Assembly: GCA_034716535.1 (NCBI GenBank)
Contig: JAYEJW010000422.1
Coordinates: forward strand, 1 to 9,058
Reading direction: 5' to 3'
DNA: 9,058 nt
From: JAYEJW01 sp034716535
Lineage (GTDB): Bacteria; Pseudomonadota; Gammaproteobacteria; Chromatiales; Chromatiaceae
Shown: positions 6,145 to 9,058 of the stretch, one piece after another
How positions within the stretch are numbered: position 1 is the stretch's first letter
How the letters are laid out: each line of letters starts with the position of its first letter
Made by a program: the position numbers and the translations under genes
Notes under the pieces: generated by a model
Databases searched by the model: none
What the model was told of the DNA's origin: nothing
Seen by the model: the letters and a program-made list of their open reading frames with translations, nothing else

Positions 6145-6864
6145 ATGTGGAAAATGGCACGAATTTTGTCTGCTGGTATTGTTCTTTCTCTGGCCGCAAC
6201 GCCGGTGCTTGCGGACGCGAACGAGAGGATCAAGGACGCGCTTGCGAAGCTGCTCCCGGACTACAAGATCGACAGTATTGAAGAGACGCCCGTGGGCGGC
6301 CTCTACGAGGTCCTGATGGGGCCGCAGGTGGTCTACGTCAGCGGCGATGGCCGTTACATGGTCCAGGGGCGCATGATCGATCTGGCCAATCGGGAAGACC
6401 TCACCGAGCCGCGCCGCGCCGCAGCCCGCAAGAAGGCGGTGGATCAGGTCGGCGAGGACAACATGGTGATCTTCGCCCCTGAGAAATACGATCACACGGT
6501 CACCGTCTTCACGGACATCGACTGTGGCTACTGCCGTAAGCTGCACAGCGAAATCGAGGATTACGGGAACGAGGGCATTCGTGTCCGCTACGTCTTCTAC
6601 CCCCGCGCCGGTCTAAAGAGCGAGTCGTATGAGGAGGCCGTCTCGGTCTGGTGTGCGGACGACCGCCAGCAGGCCATGACCGATGCCAAGGCCGGCAAGT
6701 CGGTGGAGAAGAAGAGCTGCGAGAACCCGGTCCAGGCCCACATGGAGCTGGGCGAGCTTCTCGGCGTTACGGGGACCCCGGCGATCGTGCTCGAGAGCGG
6801 GGACATGGTGCCGGGCTACGTACCGGCGAAGCGCCTCTCCGGGTTGCTCCAGGCCGATCGCTGA
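6145..6864 (+). CDS. dsbC: Periplasmic thiol:disulfide isomerase DsbC
   Basis: This 239-residue precursor belongs to the DsbC family, V-shaped periplasmic dimers that reshuffle wrong disulfides and are kept reduced by DsbD. A Sec signal peptide (about 1-23, cleavage near VLA-DA) precedes the dimerisation domain (about 24-85) and a linker. The thioredoxin-fold domain has the CGYC active site (C127, C130) and the cis-proline loop GTPA (P212). Two more cysteines, C170 and C192, correspond to the structural disulfide of E. coli DsbC. I used ATG 6145, with GAGG ten bases before it; ATG 6154 is a possible alternative that keeps the signal peptide. xerD-dsbC linkage is known from E. coli, where recJ follows; no recJ is present here. 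Confidence 0.95.
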   Translation: MWKMARILSAGIVLSLAATPVLADANERIKDALAKLLPDYKIDSIEETPVGGLYEVLMGPQVVYVSGDGRYMVQGRMIDLANREDLTEPRRAAARKKAVDQVGEDNMVIFAPEKYDHTVTVFTDIDCGYCRKLHSEIEDYGNEGIRVRYVFYPRAGLKSESYEEAVSVWCADDRQQAMTDAKAGKSVEKKSCENPVQAHMELGELLGVTGTPAIVLESGDMVPGYVPAKRLSGLLQADR

Positions 6865-6930
6865 GGGGAGAGACCGGCGGGGACAGGCGCGCGGCAGCTA
6901 CGGCCACCTTTTTCTTGGAATAGCATCCGC

Positions 6931-7680
6931 ATGGGCCAGCAGCGACCGGCATACGCGTGGCAGACCGATAAGGGTCTCGTACGGACCCACAACGAGGATG
7001 CCGTCGCTGTCTATTCCGATGCGGGTCTCGTGATCGTCGCCGATGGTATCGGTGGCGCCAATGCCGGCGACGTGGCAAGCCGGCTCGCCACCGAGGTGAT
7101 CGGCGCCTGTTTCCGCGAGCGACCGCCTCCTCCCCGCGACAGGAAGGAGGCGTTGCGTCGCGTGAAGGCCGCGGTGGAGGAAGCGAACCGGGTTGTCTGG
7201 GAGGCATCGCAGCGCACGTCCCGCTACGTCGGCATGGGTACCACCCTGGTGCTCGGATTCGTGGGACCGGACTGGTTGGTGTTCGGCCACGTGGGCGATT
7301 CGCGGATCTATCGCTTGCGCGACGGCGACCTTACCCAGGTTACAAGGGACCATTCCCTGATCCAGGAGGTCGTCGACGGAGGTCTCTTTCCGACCTTGGA
7401 GGACGCGCGGCGTTCCGGTATCAACGAGCATGTTCTGACTCGTGCCCTAGGCACCGGCGACTCGGTGGTGGTGGACATGCGGGAGATGGATCTTGTCCCA
7501 GGCGATCTCTTTCTTTTCTGTACCGATGGCCTGACCGGCATGGTTTCCGACGAGGATCTGCGGCGCACCCTGCTCATCGCCGATCAGGATCTGGACAGAC
7601 TTCCTGCCATGCTTGTCAACCTCGCACTGGAGGGCGGAGGGCTCGACAACATCACCGTCGCCCTGATGCGGGTTTGCTGA
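6931..7680 (+). CDS. PP2C-type serine/threonine protein phosphatase
   Basis: This 249-residue protein is a complete metal-dependent PPM/PP2C phosphatase of the bacterial Stp1/PrpC type, which removes phosphate from Ser/Thr residues using Mn or Mg. Motifs in order are R18 with NED (21-23), VADGIGG (36-42, metal ligand D38), GMGTT (101-105), VGDSR (121-125), RDHS (139-142), NEHVLTRALG (165-174), CTDGL (197-201, D199) and LDNITV (238-243, D239). No membrane or regulatory domain is attached, so it should be cytosolic. The ATG has only a weak upstream TGGAA. It starts 66 bases after dsbC and may be read from the same transcript. Such genes often sit beside an Hanks-type kinase or type VI secretion genes; neither is visible here. 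Confidence 0.93.
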   Translation: MGQQRPAYAWQTDKGLVRTHNEDAVAVYSDAGLVIVADGIGGANAGDVASRLATEVIGACFRERPPPPRDRKEALRRVKAAVEEANRVVWEASQRTSRYVGMGTTLVLGFVGPDWLVFGHVGDSRIYRLRDGDLTQVTRDHSLIQEVVDGGLFPTLEDARRSGINEHVLTRALGTGDSVVVDMREMDLVPGDLFLFCTDGLTGMVSDEDLRRTLLIADQDLDRLPAMLVNLALEGGGLDNITVALMRVC

Positions 7681-7703
7681 TCGGCGGCGCATCCCTGCAC
7701 CGC

Positions 7704-7724
7704 GGAAACGCTGAATAGTCCAGC
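7704..7724. repeat. Second copy of the mini-element left end
   Basis: The first 14 bases, ggaaacgctgaata, match 3877-3890 exactly, and 19 of 21 positions match overall. No right-hand end (cagcgtttcc) follows nearby. It coincides with the point where the IS1380 transposase reading frame loses family similarity, so it looks like a rearrangement junction. Confidence 0.55.
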
Positions 7725-7960
7725 GCGAGTGCGAAGACCTGCTGCGCGACCAGATCGCTTACGCTGTGCTCAATGCTCTGCGGATCGCGATGATCGACGA
7801 ACTGCTCGGCAAGGCGTTGCACGATCCGTGTCTTCGCCTCCACCTCGCCCAACAACAGACCGTCGCCATCAGACCTGATCGCACCGCCGTCGAATTTTCC
7901 GATCACTACACGCTTTCCCAACGCGCTAAATTGCGGTTGTTCCCCGCTACACTCCGTCAT
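7719..7960 (-). pseudogene. IS1380-family transposase, N-terminal fragment
   Basis: Read on the minus strand from ATG 7960, about 80 codons match the N-terminus of IS1380-family transposases. The segment FDGGAIRSDGDGLLL is followed by a region ending HRDPQSIEHSVSDLVAQQVF and then ALALDY, where complete members continue GYEDLNDHD as I recall them. Here the match stops and the frame runs on as unrelated residues (SAFPRC...) to a stop at 7652. The whole DDE catalytic core is missing, so the gene cannot encode an active transposase. The break coincides with the IS-end-like repeat at 7704-7724. Family assignment is by recognition of the N-terminal pattern and is fairly secure; the exact break is within a few bases. 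Confidence 0.8.
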
Positions 7961-8032
7961 CTAAGGGCCGTCCTCTTGTCGGTGCATAACTTGTGTCGCA
8001 CAACCTTTATGCCGCAGATGACGGCCCTTTTT
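7955..8032. promoter_or_regulatory. Inverted repeat covering the transposase start region
   Basis: Perfect 10-base arms aagggccgtc (7963-7972) and gacggccctt (8020-8029) flank 47 bases that contain a smaller ttgtg/cacaa stem (7991-8003). On the minus strand the inner arm lies between GAGGA (7975-7971) and the transposase ATG. Read-through RNA could therefore hide that start, a known way insertion sequences limit transposase synthesis. The function is inferred. Five T residues follow the right arm on the plus strand. Confidence 0.45.
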
Positions 8033-8414
8033 CAATCCCCGGTGACGTATTCGGGCTAAGACCGTTGCCAGGACGTCTTGGGAGTGTTCGGTGGTCGTTG
8101 ACGGTGATAGGGCGGCTCCATCTCTTTATCGTCGCTTGGGGCCGGGCACGTCCAAAAGGCGCCTGCTGATCAGGGTTATTTGACCTGATCGCCGCAGATT
8201 GATGATCCGGCGAACAGCAGCGAGAACCCGGGCAATACGTAAGCGTCTCATTACTTGTTTCGAGGGCCGCCGCTTTCCGCTTCGTGCTCCCGATCTCCTT
8301 GATTCTTAGCATTTTTCAGTCGGATCGTTCGGTGCAATCTAGACTCCCTGATTAAGCATATTCGTGCTTCTAATCGCTGTCCGCCGGCCGCGGCAGCCCT
8401 TCTGGGGGGGCAAA
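8033..8414. other. Non-coding stretch between the IS1380 scar and the DUF4331-like gene
   Basis: No recognisable gene is present in about 380 bases; the open frames on either strand give unfamiliar, low-complexity or basic translations. It contains an inverted repeat gatcagg (8168-8174) and cctgatc (8184-8190) with a 9-base loop. The outer IS1380 terminal repeat should lie in the left part, but I cannot place it. A promoter for the downstream gene is expected near 8290-8390; none is clear. Confidence 0.5.
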
Positions 8415-8936
8415 ATGAATCGATTGATAACTCCATACCGTTCAACCCGGCATCTGGGGGTACTGCCAAATCGTGTCCTCTACGCCGCGCTCCAGTGTGT
8501 ACTCTGGTTGACGTTGAGTCTTTCCTGCGCAAGCCCGTTTGCTGCAGACCACAATGACCCCAATGGCGTCAACTCGATCTTTTCGGATATACCGATCAGC
8601 CCGGCGGATCTGTATGGGATGTTCGGCTACCCCAGTGACGACACGTCCGATGGCGAGAAAGTCGTCGTACAGCTGACCTTTGCGTCCCTACCGGAGACAG
8701 GCGTGTTCGATCCGGACTTGCTCTACACCATCCACATGGATGCAGATCCGCGGCTGAGTATGGATGTGGAGCCGAGTTTGGAAGGCATCCTGCGTTATGC
8801 CGACGCGGTCAAGGACAAGTACTTCCAGCAGAAGGCCCCCGAGATCCGTGTCACCTTCAACAACGAAAATCAGGCCAAGGTCGACTTTGTCGACTTCCCC
8901 GGTGGTACCTTCACCAAGGTCGTGGAAACGAACTAG
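8415..8936 (+). CDS. Secreted DUF4331-like protein, probably shortened
   Basis: This 173-residue protein has an N-terminal hydrophobic segment (about 21-40) ending SPFAAD, so it is probably Sec-exported with cleavage near residue 43 or 44. The mature start ADHNDPNGVNSIFSDIPISP is followed by ADLYGMFGYPSDDTSDGEKV and VVQLTFASLPETGVFDPDLL. This resembles the N-terminal part of DUF4331 proteins, a poorly understood secreted family. The ATG at 8415 follows a G-run (8404-8410) by four bases; a GTG at 8364 is in frame but adds a basic extension before the signal. Known members are, as I recall, often longer. Here the frame ends with two consecutive TAG codons after FPGGTFTKVVETN, so the C-terminal part may be lost. 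Function unknown. Confidence 0.65.
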   Translation: MNRLITPYRSTRHLGVLPNRVLYAALQCVLWLTLSLSCASPFAADHNDPNGVNSIFSDIPISPADLYGMFGYPSDDTSDGEKVVVQLTFASLPETGVFDPDLLYTIHMDADPRLSMDVEPSLEGILRYADAVKDKYFQQKAPEIRVTFNNENQAKVDFVDFPGGTFTKVVETN

Positions 8937-9058
8937 TAGCGCGTCCCATAAGTCCTGCTCCCGTCGTCGGCAATACAAGATCTGCGTAACCGAGAAGCAA
9001 TAAACCCATAAATACGCTACAATCCCCGTAACAAAGCGTGAATATAGCTGTTTTTGGC
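8937..9058. other. AT-richer flank after the DUF4331-like gene
   Basis: The final 122 bases are visibly richer in A and T than the rest of the window and hold no convincing gene. A TACAAT-like hexamer occurs near 9019 without a matching -35. No terminator hairpin is evident before the window ends. Confidence 0.35.

Noticed and set aside
7766..8059. 97-codon plus-strand open frame
   Set aside because: It is the antisense shadow of the IS1380 transposase fragment, whose minus-strand translation is recognisable.
8007..8312. 101-codon minus-strand frame upstream of the IS1380 fragment
   Set aside because: Its translation has no recognisable motif, crosses the inverted-repeat region and looks like non-coding sequence.
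8364..8414. GTG start at 8364 for the DUF4331-like protein
   Set aside because: It adds 17 basic and polar residues before the signal peptide and lacks a Shine-Dalgarno; ATG 8415 follows a G-run at good spacing.

Overview
The window is GC-rich, densely packed bacterial chromosome. The gene set (ycgN, ogt, xerD, yajQ, dsbC) and the xerD-dsbC neighbourhood, which is also found in Escherichia coli, point to a gammaproteobacterium. A high-GC environmental lineage such as Chromatiales or Ectothiorhodospiraceae would fit, but that placement is an inference from gene content and base composition, not from a marker gene.

Layout, left to right. A ycgN-type cysteine-cluster gene lies on the minus strand (141-584). 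A divergent non-coding stretch (585-944) carries TATAAT-type -10 candidates facing both ways, plus several hairpins. Two paralogous GTPases with C-terminal DUF697-like regions follow on the plus strand (945-2474 and 2380-3750). They overlap by 95 bases, and only the first has N-terminal membrane helices. The gap 3751-3977 holds a REP-like palindrome and a 51-base mini-element with perfect 10-base inverted ends. Then come ogt (DNA alkyl repair), xerD (chromosome dimer resolution), a 213-base gap, yajQ, dsbC (periplasmic disulfide isomerase) and a PP2C-type Ser/Thr phosphatase, all on the plus strand.

The last quarter looks like an accessory scar. A C-terminally truncated IS1380-family transposase lies on the minus strand (about 7719-7960). 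It is cut exactly where a second copy of the mini-element end appears (7704-7724). Several hundred bases without a recognisable gene follow, and then a short secreted protein resembling the N-terminal part of DUF4331 proteins (8415-8936).

How the genes relate: the two GTPases are probably translationally coupled and may work together at the inner membrane. yajQ and dsbC are 12 bases apart and probably cotranscribed. ogt and xerD both act on DNA but need not share a promoter. I found no CRISPR array, tRNA or rRNA. The least ordinary features are the overlapping GTPase pair, the dispersed mini-element linked to the IS1380 scar, and the apparently shortened DUF4331-like protein.
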